From assembly GCA_035236585.1 (NCBI GenBank), contig CP141132.1, forward strand, positions 27,549,445 through 27,613,444: 64,000 nucleotides of DNA. Direction: 5' to 3'. This DNA is from Warburgia ugandensis (Eukaryota > Streptophyta > Magnoliopsida > Canellales > Canellaceae). Position 1 is the first letter of the stretch. Each line of letters starts with the position of its first letter. The translations under genes and the position numbers were made by a program. Positions 46,420 to 58,424 of the stretch are shown here, in pieces. Under the pieces are notes generated by a model. The model did not search any database. It saw only the letters and a program-made list of their open reading frames with translations, and had not been told where the DNA came from.

Positions 46420-48161
46420 TCGCAAGTGAAAAAATCAATGTAGTATTTTCATGCAAGTGAGATGGATCTCATGAGGAATCTCATAGCTTAATAATGGTTT
46501 GAATCATATTCAAATTGATTAAATTCATCTAAAGAGATAGAGATGTGATTAAACTGGGAAACTAAAACAATCTAAGAAGAAAATATGCATGGAATTAGAA
46601 ACTAACCTTAAAAGAAATTTTCTAAAAACCAAGACTAAGCAATGAAAATAGAAACTTACTAAAATACCATGCAAGCAACTAAAGTAACCTAATACTAAAT
46701 GAGAATGAATGAAACTAGCCAACTAATCTTAAGGAAACTACTAAAATGGAAAGTTTCCTAATCTAACACTTTCATAAACTAGAATTAGAAACTTTATGAA
46801 AAATAGAACTTTCTAAAACCATATGAGAAAATTTTATAACACTAAATTAACATGCAAAAATAAGTAACCAATGAGATCTAACTAATTTTAACAAAGAATT
46901 AGAAACATGCATGTGAATGGAAAATACAATTAAAGAAACTTTTGTTAACACTTTCGAAATCCTAAAGCATCCTAAAGGTGGAACTTTCAAAAAGGAAAAT
47001 AGGAAATTGTCTAAACCTAAGCTAAGATGCAAACACTAAATAAACTACTAGTAAAACTAAATTAGGTTAGTGAATGAAACGAAATTAAAGGTGAATCACT
47101 ATATGTACCATGCACGAGATCCATTGACTGTACGTATGGTTCATAAGACCAAATTTGTCTCTTTTAATGCAAAAAAAAATGCAAACTCAGCTAGATACTA
47201 AATAAACAACATATAAACATAAATTGGTGCCTATGGATTTAAGCAAATAAGGTGTTTTGATTGCTGAAAACAAAGTACAAAGTTAAGGAGAGATAAAGTC
47301 CAAATTTCAACTACTTAAGAACATCAAACAATTCAAGCATAAGAAAGAAATTGAAACCATAACTATAATGCCAATAAAAAACCCAGATCAAAAGTACTTT
47401 TATGAAAGAAAGATTCCATAACAAGAAACCTCAATGAACTTTGTTACATCAACATCAAATTACAACCAAAGCTGGACACATAATACATATTCAAATTCTA
47501 CGAATTGCACTCAATTCCTAAGTATAAAATCCTATCTAAACAGCACCAAAAATACAATATAATAGTAACAATTTAAATTATAATGTCATGCAAAGAAAAC
47601 TGAGAAAGGAATTCAAGAGAAAAGATGGCTAAATGGGTGAACTAAGGCAAGGAAATTGACCTAAAATGTGAATTTCAAGGGAGGAATTCAAGGTGCTAAG
47701 CTAGCTCTTCTCTTCTTTGTCACCACCAGAGAATAGTTAACTTAAATTTTGAATGAATAACAAAGAAACTCTAGTGGAATTGGGATAAAGAAAAAAAGAA
47801 GACTAGAAGGAAAGAAGGGTACAAAACTAAAAAGCAAAAAAGTGAAACTAAAGCAATGATAACTAAACCAAAGCAAGCAAACTTCTAACCAGAATTGGAG
47901 AGAAACTAACAATAAGAATACCTAATCCAAATGAAGATAATTATCAAAGAAGTCCCAAATTCCAGCAACAACAAAGTACTAAAAGACAGCTTGATTTCAA
48001 GGTACTTGGGAAAAAATGTTGGAAGCCTTGGGAGATCTATAGATGTTTTGGCTTCCAATTTGATAAATGTTTAATCTAGCAAAGAGGTGGAGATCTAGAT
48101 CTAGGGTTGAGGTGAAGTATTAAGGAGAAAATTTAGGTGGAGATGATGTAATAAGGATAAC

Positions 48162-48251
<90 letters not shown>

Positions 48252-49279
48252 TAGGCTGGCTGGTTCCCAAATCTGGAAGGGAAGGTGTCAATTTTCATCT
48301 AAGGAAAGTGGCTCTCCATGCTACTAATTGGATGGTGATTGAGGTTGAATAAAGACAATGAATAAAAAAGAAAGTAAGAATAAAAAATTAGTAAGAAAAC
48401 CTACGGTTTTCACATGCAACATGGACTTGGATCTAAGGTAACCTAATTAGGAAACCACTCAATTTTTCCAACTAAGCAAGGGGGTGCCCTCTTCTAGGAA
48501 GGTGGCTCCCTCCTTGGGGCAAAAACATAGAACCCTAGGGTGAATGGTTGATTAGGAATGGGAAATGGGTTAGGAAAGGGGATTTTTCTCCGGTGAGGGG
48601 TCCCTTAGTGCATGATTATGTTGCCTTTTACATTAATATCTCAAAATCCCTTAAAAATCACACTTTTAAAATAAGAAAGTTGATTGAATTGATCCTCAAA
48701 TTACGTTAATCCATGTGGCACTGCTTCTGGGCTATATGGCTCACTTTGATGGGTCATTCCTTGATGGCTTAAGTGGCTTCAATGGTTGACTTCAAGCTTC
48801 CTAGTTGGACTAGGAAACCTTATGTATGGCTCCCATGCTCATGCAAAGTGGTGGAAAAGCATAACTTTTTGCATGGATCATTTTAATTACCTTTGGTTTC
48901 TTCCAAGTTCTTCTATCTTGCCCTAGGATGATCTTGATCCTTGATTAAGCTTTGAATGATGACATTTATGCTTTGGCTTGCTTAGGTTTCCTAATTAGAC
49001 TAGGAAACCTCATGAATGGGTTCAATTCTTACCTCAATCAAGCTCAACCTTTGGACTACCTTGTCAATATCTACAAAAGAAGAAAAAACCTAATTAAATC
49101 CTAGAAAATTATGATCATTCACATACTTACTTTGGATTAGTACCTGTAAAAGTCAAAATTTTGAATTATTAGGTTAGAAATATGTGTTACAAAATTCTGG
49201 CTAAAAACCCTAATTTTCAACATAAGTTATAATATAGGCTACTAATTGGGTACTTTTTTAAAAAATTAAACACTTATCA
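46420..49279 (-). mobile_element. Athila-like 3' LTR, minus strand (~2.86 kb)
   Basis: On the minus strand it starts at 49279 with TGATAAGTGTTTAA and ends near 46420 with the '...gatccatctcacttgcatg' block (complement at 46449-46480). It is the best-kept full-length LTR of this family in the window. Its upstream neighbour (49280-50200) is the matching internal tail, so it is a 3' LTR. It interrupts the plus-strand gag-protease remnant. Confidence 0.82.
48165..48248. repeat. (AG)n microsatellite
   Basis: An uninterrupted AG run of about 84 bases inside the minus-strand LTR. Confidence 0.95.
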
Positions 49280-50200
49280 CACACCCAAATTAGCATTTTG
49301 CTGGTTTAGATCAAAGCATGCAAAAAATCATGAAAAAAAAAGTTGTTGTCATTTTTGTATATACTCACAATCGCTTTTATCATATGCAACGAGCCTTTAA
49401 ACACTTAGGTTACCCCTAGTGGACGAGTTAAGCCTCGTGAGGGTTTGTAGTGAGTAAAGTCACAAAATTCCATAAGATTAAGCCCTTTATTTATCTCAAA
49501 GAATTCTCAATCATTAGTACCCTACTGGCTTCAACAACTTAATAAAGATGAATGAGAAATTTTATAAGTTATCCACATACCTAAGCCATTTTATTTTAGT
49601 TATATCTAGGAGTGCAGTGTGTGTATAGGTTACATAAGTAAGGAAATACAAATAGATATGCTTATTGCACCATTGAAAAGATGTCTTGATCTCAAATTCT
49701 CATTGGTATACACTCAAAAATAAATCTCTCAATAAAAGGAGTCAAACAAAATTCACTCACTTTGTCACCGAATCCAACGAGACTAATGGGTCACATAAGT
49801 TCTTTTAACCATAATTGAGACAAAGGAAAATGATTATCCCTTAGAATGGATGTCATTACCAAGACCAGTAAGAAATAGTTCACCTTAATTCCTTCCAAAT
49901 TACATCCTCATCAAGGCTATGCTCCAAATAAGACCAATAGGTCTTCATATGGGACAAAACATAGGCTTAAGTGGGTCTCTAAAAAGAAGGGTATAAGTAT
50001 TCAAAGTTTCAAATCTAAGTAGAGGTCTTCAATTTATATTTGCTTGGACAAATTTTCTTTTGGTTGTACTTTGAAGTGAATATCTTCTTATGCACTTTCC
50101 TGTCTGTTTCCTTCATAACTTTTTCTTTTCATTTTCTAATAATACTTTTTCTTTCTTTTCAATTTATTTCTATAGTGGTTTATGTTAAAACTTACAAGAA
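49280..50200 (-). other. 3' internal tail of the minus-strand Athila-like element
   Basis: Non-coding. The complement of 49760-49990 matches 35690-35900, including 'ttggtaatgacatccattct'. The segment beside the LTR (49285-49325) matches the 'gctagcaaaatgctggttt' end of 36320-36350. The coding part of the element is absent. Confidence 0.75.
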
Positions 50201-50815
50201 CACAAATCAAATGTTAGAACATGGAGAGATGATCTTTAAAAATTCAATAAAATGATAAGGAAGAAGAGAGCTAGATATGTTGAAATGGGAAAAATATAAT
50301 CTCATACTTATTAAGAAAGATAATTAAACCATGAAAATATATGGTTAACAAAAAAATTATAACTCCTATATATGGTACAACAAGTATGAAATCACTAAGT
50401 TAGAAATTATATTGGTATGATAAATCAATCGTGGAAATTAGCATAAAAGGAATATCAAGAATTAGAGGGATATTGATATGATAACTTTGGTGATATTGAA
50501 ATAATTTTGCAACTATAGGAAAGAGAAGTACATTGGGCATGGATGGTGAAACGACTATGGAAAATAAAAGAGAAATATTGATATGATGATTTGGGAAAAT
50601 ATAGTTATTGATTATCATAAAGAGGAGTACATCTTATTAATCATGGAAAATAAAGAGCTATATATAAATAGAGATATTGATTCCACTCATATGATATGTT
50701 TGGTGATATTGAAAGATTTAAGAAATATAGTAAGGAGAAATATATTTTGAAGGAATGATGAAATAAACATGAGAAATGAAAACCTATAAACAAATATTGG
50801 TAACTAAACTTAAGT
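50201..50815 (+). other. Retroelement internal tail, no gene
   Basis: A-rich non-coding text with repeated 'gatattgatatgatg' phrases, similar in style to 56720-57680, which leads into the polypurine tract of LTR-A copy 2. Assignment to a chromovirus internal tail is tentative. Confidence 0.4.
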
Positions 50816-53800
50816 TTAAAGTTTGGAAAAAATGAAGAAGAAGAAGAAGAGAGGAAAGAAAGCGGAAAAAGGGCTAGCCTGCACGCCGGAGGAGTGCACG
50901 CCCGTTGGAGAAGAAGAAGAGAAGATGGGTTTTGGGGGTTTCATGTCACTGAAGAAGGTGGAGTTCACCAGTGGTGATTGGGGGCTCGAAATTCAGATCT
51001 GAAGCCCCCACCGTGGTTGCCTCAAAGGGTAGGGCAAAAGCCCTTTGGAGTCTTCTAAGTTCGGAGGAGGAGATTGAGGTTGGGGCTGGCCGGAGTTTGC
51101 AGGCCGTTGCCAGAGACGACAGTAGCTCGGATCCTTGATCTGAGCTGGCCATCTTCTATGGCTCACCTAGAAGAACCAAAACCCTGATCCGAGCTGGCCA
51201 TCTTTCTATGGCTCTCCTAGAAGAACCAAAACCCCATGGTTTTGGACGGATCTAGGATGATCTAGGCCGTCAATTGAGGAGAAAACAGCTGTACGACGAC
51301 AATCAAAGATTTTCGCCTAAAATCAAATTCAATTTGGGCGACCCAAGAGTGTAGGAAGCACAATAACGTGCTTTGATGGTAAGATTCGTGAAACCCATCT
51401 TCTAATTTGATTAAATTTTGTTAAATCCATTAAATTCTATGTTAGATCTAAATTTAAGGACGGTCCAACTATCCATTTCTTAATCTAAGCTCATGGATAG
51501 GTAGATACATAGTTGAGAAACCTTAAAATCAACTCACACTGCCGATCTAGGGTATAAGATCGATGGGATGATCTCAGCCATCCAATCGGAACTATTCATA
51601 TAGTAAAAAAATTGATGTATGATCGCTGATCAGACACCATAAGGGAATTAAAACAGCCCTAAAATTAGTATAATATCGAAGGAACTGATGAATTTAAATG
51701 TAAATTGATTGCAAACAAATCTGACGATCTTAGCCATCCGATCGGTTATTGTTCACATAGTAACTTTTGGATATCTGATTGATTATCAGACACCACAAAT
51801 AAATCCTACAACATTGAATTAGCTAAGATGTGATTAGAATGTTGTAATTTGGATGAAAAACCTAGGAAGAAACCTTAGCCGTCCAATCAGTCACTATTCA
51901 AATAGTGACTGGTTGACGTTGGATCGACAATCAAGCCCCGCAGATGAGTTCTAGTTGTCAATCCAAAACTCTAAGTGGTCTATCTAACCAATGTACACCT
52001 TTAAATTAGTTAAATCTGACCATGTAATCTGATGGAAACCACAACTTAGATGGCCACACAGATTCAACCATAGATCTCAACCCTAAATTAAGGACAGACA
52101 TCCACAGAAGCCTTGAATAACTCGCATAAGTCTTGATCATCCATGTAAAGATCTGATAATGATTATCCAGGCCTTGGGTTGCTTCAGATTCTTAAAATAA
52201 TAATCATCATTAAATCTAAATATCTCTGTGTACATAAATGTATTAAGAAAAGAATTTTTATGCCTTGTATAGATTGAAGCGCACGGGGTCGATTAGCTAG
52301 TGGAAAATGGATGAACTCACCACATGATGTAGGTGGAGAATTAAGAAAGCATGTCTTAATATTAAAATGCATAGTTTAAACATGATCATATTGCTTATGA
52401 TAAACATTATGTTATTCAAATTGTGCATTTCATACATATGTGATTATGAGAATGATTACTTGTGAATGATAAAGATTGGTAACTGGAAATGCTATATGAG
52501 TGACATACTTATAATTGATACCTACTTGTGACATTATTGGATACACACGATCTGTTCTTAAAAATATTATAACAGTTATTGTGATAAAAGATATTTATGG
52601 TACATGGGTACCATTACATTATATGTGATGTATGAGTATAGGAATTTACTTTACATCCTTGATGGGCGATAATCTAATAGGTGAGGATGTTATTATTATT
52701 ATTATGAGATATTCATATATATATATATGTATATATTATGGATAGGTAAGACCACTGTATATTAGTATTTTACATACAAGCATGGTGGTTTGTGATTTTG
52801 TTTTCCATAGCCCTAGGACTGGGGATGCTATGGTAGGGAAGTTATGAGGGTTTGGCAACCTACTTCTTGAAATTTATATTATGGATACCAAGCCCAATGA
52901 GAGGCTAAACGTTAGGTGGGGCAATCATGGGGAAGCCACCACTATGATAGCCATGGGTCCCCCATGCGACCATGGATTTTGTTATTTCCACAGTTAGTAT
53001 CGTGGATTATTATGCAGTTATCTGGCTGCGCTGTACGAATTAAGACTACAGCATAGTAGTCCTTATGTATTTTGCATTATTATGCACATATGCTAGGCAG
53101 TGTACTACCATGGCATGATGAGATGCCTTATATGATGATGGCACGCTGAGATGCCTTTATGATGTTATCAGCAGCGGTTGGAGTTTTATGAACCCCATAT
53201 GGTAAGGGATATATGTATGAGACCCAGTATAGTATGGGGATGGAAGTTATAAAACCTATGGACAATGTTCATAACTTTGTATGACTTTTAACGATTTCAA
53301 TAGATATGATATAGTCCTATATGTATGTATTTGGAGGACAGCTTTATAAAAGTTTTCATATGGGGGAGTGAATGGGTAGATTTATTATGTGTAGTATGGT
53401 ATCATATGGAAAATGATAATGATAAATATTTAAAATACCAGTGGATTATATATATCATATAAAGTATAATCTCTAAAGTAGGATTATTATATTTATATGA
53501 AGAAAATGCTTAGTTCATATATAATTAACATGTTTTCTTAAATCTCCCCTACCAAGCATAGCTTTCTCAGATATTGTAAATGTTTTATGTATACAATATC
53601 TTAGCTACAGACAGATAGGAGAAGACATACACAAGCAAGAGTTCAACAGCCATACTTCTACGCTCAGGTATAAATTTTGTTAAAGTTTTTATATTGTGTA
53701 GTTAGTTATTTGGATTATGCTGCTTGGACATTTAATATAATGATTATAGGGGATGTGTATGTGAATCACTGGATGGGTCCTAGTTGTTTCATAAAATGTA

Positions 53801-53985
53801 TGTCTATCTTCTATAAAAACTATATTAGGTATAGTATAGGAGTTGAGGTGATATCTAGGGTTTTTGGAAAAATCAATTTCAAAGAAAACTATCTTTTGCT
53901 ATTTTTTAATTTTAAAATTAGAGGCATGCCACCTTTTAAAAATAAATGTGAAAATTTTTCCTGAAAAACCCTAGGTGTCACTTTA
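50816..53985 (+). mobile_element. LTR-C: chromovirus-type LTR, 5' end missing
   Basis: The 3' half aligns with LTR-A copy 2 (52740-53110 against 61530-61860) and even better with the complement of LTR-B (53530-53760). It ends near 53985 with 'aaaaaccctaggtgtcac', a decayed form of the 'cccgggt.g.caca' LTR end. The 'tgtaacaacccc' start is missing. The short ORFs within are not conserved. Confidence 0.65.
53569..53601 (+). other. Conserved stem-loop near the LTR-C 3' end
   Basis: 'agatattgta' (53569-53578) and 'tacaatatct' (53592-53601) pair perfectly over 10 bp with a 13-base loop. Confidence 0.55.
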
Positions 53986-54082
53986 TGGAGTTTTTAGAGG
54001 CTTGAGATTGGATGACTACATACTCAATATGGATTATTTTAATTGGAATTATCAAGAATACTTCAAATAAATGGTTAGTATG
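53986..54082 (+). other. Internal retroelement DNA, left of the solo LTR
   Basis: Non-coding. It was joined to 56720 before the solo LTR inserted. The last five bases, GTATG (54078-54082), are the left TSD. Confidence 0.6.
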
Positions 54083-56714
54083 TGTAATGCCCCGAGCAAT
54101 TTACGCTATTGAATTGGGCATTCTATAGGAAATGAACTATGTTGAATGTTTTACTTTATTTTAAATATTAAATGAAGGAATTTGTAAGGAAACTTAGCAC
54201 CATTAGATTCTACTTGAAAAATGGAATCCAACGCCTTAAAGAACACCAAAAACGAAATTCGTATGAAGAAGTTACGGCCGTTTAAAGATCAGGGGCATTT
54301 CTGTAATTTAAATAAAAACGAAAGAGACAGAAAACGTAGGGGGGCTGTTTTGATAATGGCACCCCATCTTCTTCTTCCTCTAGACTTCTCTAGAAACCCT
54401 GTTTCAAGAGGTTTCTGCCACCGCCAATGGTGGCACCGCCATAGCAAGGCTATAAAAAGCCCTTTTCCCTCCTCCTCTGTCATCCCTTTATCCTCCACTT
54501 TCTTCGACGATTTAAGGGATGATTCTTGCAGCTAGGGTTTCAGCATGAAGAAACCCCACCTCCAGCAATGGGCATTGCTCCAGACCTGCCTAGGTAAGCC
54601 CCTCACGACTCCCCTCTATTTTCCCTTCTTCCCTGTCCAGATCCACGCCGGATCTGGGTATTTTCTGGCTGGGAAGCACGAACTAAACCCAGACTCAATG
54701 GGTCTGCCAACCCATCGAGCCAGACATCGCCCAAGGTCCCCCTCCTCTTCCCTTCCACTCCCTCAGGTCTGATCCAGGCCGACTCTAGCATTTTTTGGTT
54801 GGAAATCACAGGACCCAAGACCGGACTAATGAAGGAGACAATCGTGGGCATGAATACGTGATGCGTGGTGCGTGATGTACACCCAACTGAGCCCCATGGA
54901 CGGACCTCAGGCACGCGACTATGCACGGGCGCATGCGACTGTGTATGGGCATGGCCTCGGTGCATCCCAGGCGCAGTCCTGGTTCGACCAGGATGCATGG
55001 GCGGCCCAAGAGACAAGGCGCATTTCGCCTATGCCAAAGGCACATTTGCGCGATGCCATCCATGACACGCATCATAGCGCGTCGCTTAGGCATGCATGTA
55101 CGCATGCAAATGCGATCCCTGGCATGGCCTTTGGGCGTGCACAAACATGAGGCAGTCGCGGTTCAACCAGGATGCACGGGTGTCCTAGGAACTGGGACAC
55201 GAGGACCTAATGAGACTATAAAGTTAGGATCAGAGGATAATTTACAGAGTTAACCGTTGAATAGTAGATTCTCATCATAGGATCTAGCCTGACAATGAAT
55301 TAGGCAAGGACCCATGGACCCTAAAAGACAAATCTAGCGATCTAATTTCTAAATAGATCGAAATTGATAAGGACTCCTTATATCCATTCATATCCAGGAG
55401 TTTATAAATGAGACCCAGGGTCGGGTTGAGTGACGAAGGACGCGACTCCAAGAGACTTTGAGGTAGGTGCTCTATCGCTACTAGACTTTTAAAAAAGAGC
55501 CCATGATTGTTTTGAGAATGCATGCTTTAAGTATAAATTATATGACTTGTTTAGCATGACTTAATTTTATGACTTGTTTATCATATAAATGAATTCAACA
55601 TGCATATGATAAATACATTATGCATAGACATGTTTTGCAAACAATTACATAAATTGCATGATTTGTGGTTATTGAGTTTTGAAAAAATTGCATGTCCTTG
55701 TGGGTTACCAAAAGATGCTGGAGTGCCCAAAAGATGCTAGGTAGGCAGTTGTGAGGGACCCAAAGAGGACAGGTTTTGAAAAAGAGGTTTTTGCTTGTTT
55801 GATCGTATACGATTTGGGCTAATAAGCTTGTGGGCACTATGCCGAGAGGTCTGGGGTGGCCTCCCAGCCTCTACCACTATTAGGTGTAATGAGTACCACA
55901 CCCAAAAAGGGCATGTCCCTGCTTCGACTGCATGTGGTACAGGGGGCTACCACTGGTGTCACGGCACTGGGTCAAAGTGTCATATGCCCCGTGGAGGCTA
56001 TGACCCTGTGTCCCTAGGTACCTAGCAACCACACGGCGGCGAGGTCGTGGGCATAGTGGGCCCTATGTTTTGAGGATTTACTTGTATTGCATATGGCATG
56101 ACATGAGGTTAGTCAACCATACCATATATCCATGAGTTGGATTCGGTTGAGCATCTTATGCATATCATTATGTTTATGGTATATATATGATACTTTTGAC
56201 TTGGATTATGCGATTCTTTAAGTTGTCAGTATTCCAATTCACAATGGTTTTTAATATCAATATTCAACATGATTGTTCAAACATGCACATGTTTTAAAGA
56301 GAATATGATTTTAAACGTAGCATGCATTATAAAACTAGTAGTGATAGACACCTACTGAGTATAGTATATACTCACCCAATCCATAACATTTTGCAAGATA
56401 GCTCCATTCACAAGTAAAAGATGCCTTAGGAAATGTTAGTGCTACGAGCAAGAAAAATCAAAAGGAGACAATTATACAATTATGAGCTGTGACTGGATAG
56501 ACTTGGGAAAACATACGATTTCTGAAGTTTTTCAAAAACTACTTTGGTTATTGTGAAAGCAAATGACACTCGGGGTTTTCAAAATGAGTTTAAAACTAAA
56601 GATTTTCAGCTGCATTGCATGGTTTTTATAAAATGGTTTTCCAATAGGGATGCATCCCACCTTAGGAATTAGATATTGCATTTAAAAATGCATGGGAAAA
56701 CCCGGGTCGTCACA
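54083..56714 (+). mobile_element. Solo LTR, family D copy 2 (2632 bp)
   Basis: It starts 'tgtaatgccccg' and ends 'cccgggtcgtcaca', with the TSD GTATG at 54078-54082 and 56715-56719. It is the same family as 15523-18138; the block 55808-56010 is especially similar to 17220-17420. The leader after the TATA box (54451) is GC-rich and holds hairpins such as 'tcctggt'/'accagga' (54977-54993). The overlapping ORFs of 54600-55250 in several frames reflect this GC-rich leader and are not conserved in copy 1. Confidence 0.93.
54451..54460 (+). promoter_or_regulatory. LTR TATA box, family D copy 2
   Basis: 'tataaaaagc' lies 369 bp into the LTR, equivalent in position to the TATA box at 15940 of copy 1. 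Confidence 0.55.
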
Positions 56715-56719
56715 GTATG

Positions 56720-57685
56720 ATATTAAAAAGTTATGAGGTATGCTTGAAAGATGCATGAGGAAATGCATAATCTAGAAATTTTGAAAGGAAAAGAGATAAA
56801 AAATTATCATGGATTGTAAGAATGTTCAGAATATTATTCTGAATATGAGAAAGAGATAATAAAAGAGGATAAGGAATATATATGAAGATTTAAATGACAC
56901 TATCTTGGAAGGAAAAATGTAGAAAATCAAGTACTATGAATAAATTGGAAATATTATACCCCAAGAGATGATTAAGAAAAACAATAGATGGGATGAGAAT
57001 GAGAAAAGAATCATTACAAGGAAGCCATTATTCAATGCCAGAAATTGGAAATAAATTGTCAATAGAAGGAAATAGTATAGAAGTATGAATTTCTAGAGTA
57101 AAAATGAAGTAATCACTTCCAAATAATGGAAGAACAAGGAAAGAGATTATTACTTCCAATATTTTGGAAGATTGTTACAAAGAATAATAGTGAATTTTTA
57201 GAATCAAAGCAATATGTCATTTTGGTAGATAGTCTAAGGACTATACATCTTAGGGAAGATATGCCAAAACTATATATGTTGAAAAGGAATGAGGATAACC
57301 AATAGAAGTTAGAATGGAAAAATATGAAGTAGTGAAAGATTGGTGAAAATGAGGAGTAGAAATCTAGTATACTAGTCAAGTGAAATAGAAGATTTGGGAA
57401 CAAAAGGATAACTCAGTTAAGAGTTATTATTCCTTTTAGAAAGTCTAGCAATAATTAGCTTAAGTGAATAATGCATAAAAAAACTTAGTTATGTGTGTGC
57501 ATTTTAATATGTCAATAGATGAACCAACCATGTGAATTATACCTTTGAGGAGAAGGTAGTATAAGAAATGAATGAAAGAAAATAGAAATTTCCTTAAGTG
57601 GCAAGGCTACATGTGTAAAGTTATGAAAGAGCTAGGAAAACTCATAAGTGAGTTGATATGCAAATTTCAAGGACGAAATTATTAT
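56720..57685 (+). other. 3' internal tail of a chromovirus
   Basis: An A-rich decayed stretch with no recognisable domain. It ends in 'tttcaaggacgaaatt' (57664-57680), the phrase that commonly precedes the polypurine tract in Tekay/Del-type elements. Confidence 0.7.
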
Positions 57686-57697
57686 AAGGGGGGAAGA
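57686..57697 (+). other. Polypurine tract before LTR-A copy 2
   Basis: 'aaggggggaaga' directly precedes the LTR start, with one base between. It identifies 57699-62613 as a 3' LTR. Confidence 0.88.
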
Positions 57698-58248
57698 TTG
57701 TAACAACCCCAATTTTTATGAATATAATTGAATTATTAAAAATTAAAAGTTAAAATTTTAAAAGTGGAACTAGAACTTTGAGTTCCAGGAAAAAAATCAT
57801 TTTTATAAAAAATAAAATCAATATTAAACATAGATATTTATAATGTACTTGGAAAACAAATAAGAATGACTGTAAGTACGTCAAATTCTGAGTGTAGATA
57901 AAAAATTCTTATTTTTCTCCATTTTTATTAATAAAAGGGTAAAATGGTAATTTTACTCATAAATGAGACCTAAGGCATCAAAATTTGGAATGTAATTAGA
58001 AATACTATTCCAACGCCACTAAGTATGCTCAATTTCAGTTTCGGGAGAATAAAATGGATTTTTCTCCGTAGAAGGGCCAAATGATCTTTCCACACCTCCG
58101 TGGGGCCCACAAATGGATTCAACGTCCAGAAAACATGTCATCATGAGTCAAACCACTACCAGCTCCTAGTGGAGAAGGTGGTGCTAGTGGGAATCCAATG
58201 ACAATTTAATAATAAAAAGAATTAAAATAGGAAAATTTCAAAAATCCT

Positions 58249-58256
58249 TATAAATA
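58249..58256 (+). promoter_or_regulatory. LTR TATA box, LTR-A copy 2
   Basis: 'tataaata'-like text ('ttataaatag') 550 bp into the LTR, upstream of the pyrimidine-rich leader. Confidence 0.5.
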
Positions 58257-58392
58257 GCTCATAAAATTCCCCAAAAAAATTTCTATTGTTCTTCATGAGT
58301 TTCCCTAGAATGTCCCAAAATTGCAGGTCTAAACTCCACCTCCATCTTCCCCATTTCTCTTTTCTTTCTCTGTGGTCGTGTCCCCATATGCA

Positions 58393-58424
58393 CCTGGGCA
58401 GACGACCCCTATGTCTGCATCGGG
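58393..58424 (+). other. Leader stem-loop in LTR-A copy 2
   Basis: 'gcagac' (58398-58403) pairs with 'gtctgc' (58413-58418). The equivalent stem in copy 1 has A-T where this one has G-C, so pairing is kept. Confidence 0.55.

Noticed and set aside
54600..55253. Cluster of overlapping ORFs of 66-137 codons on both strands
   Set aside because: They coincide with the GC-rich leader of a solo LTR, where stop codons are rare by composition. The other family copy does not keep them.
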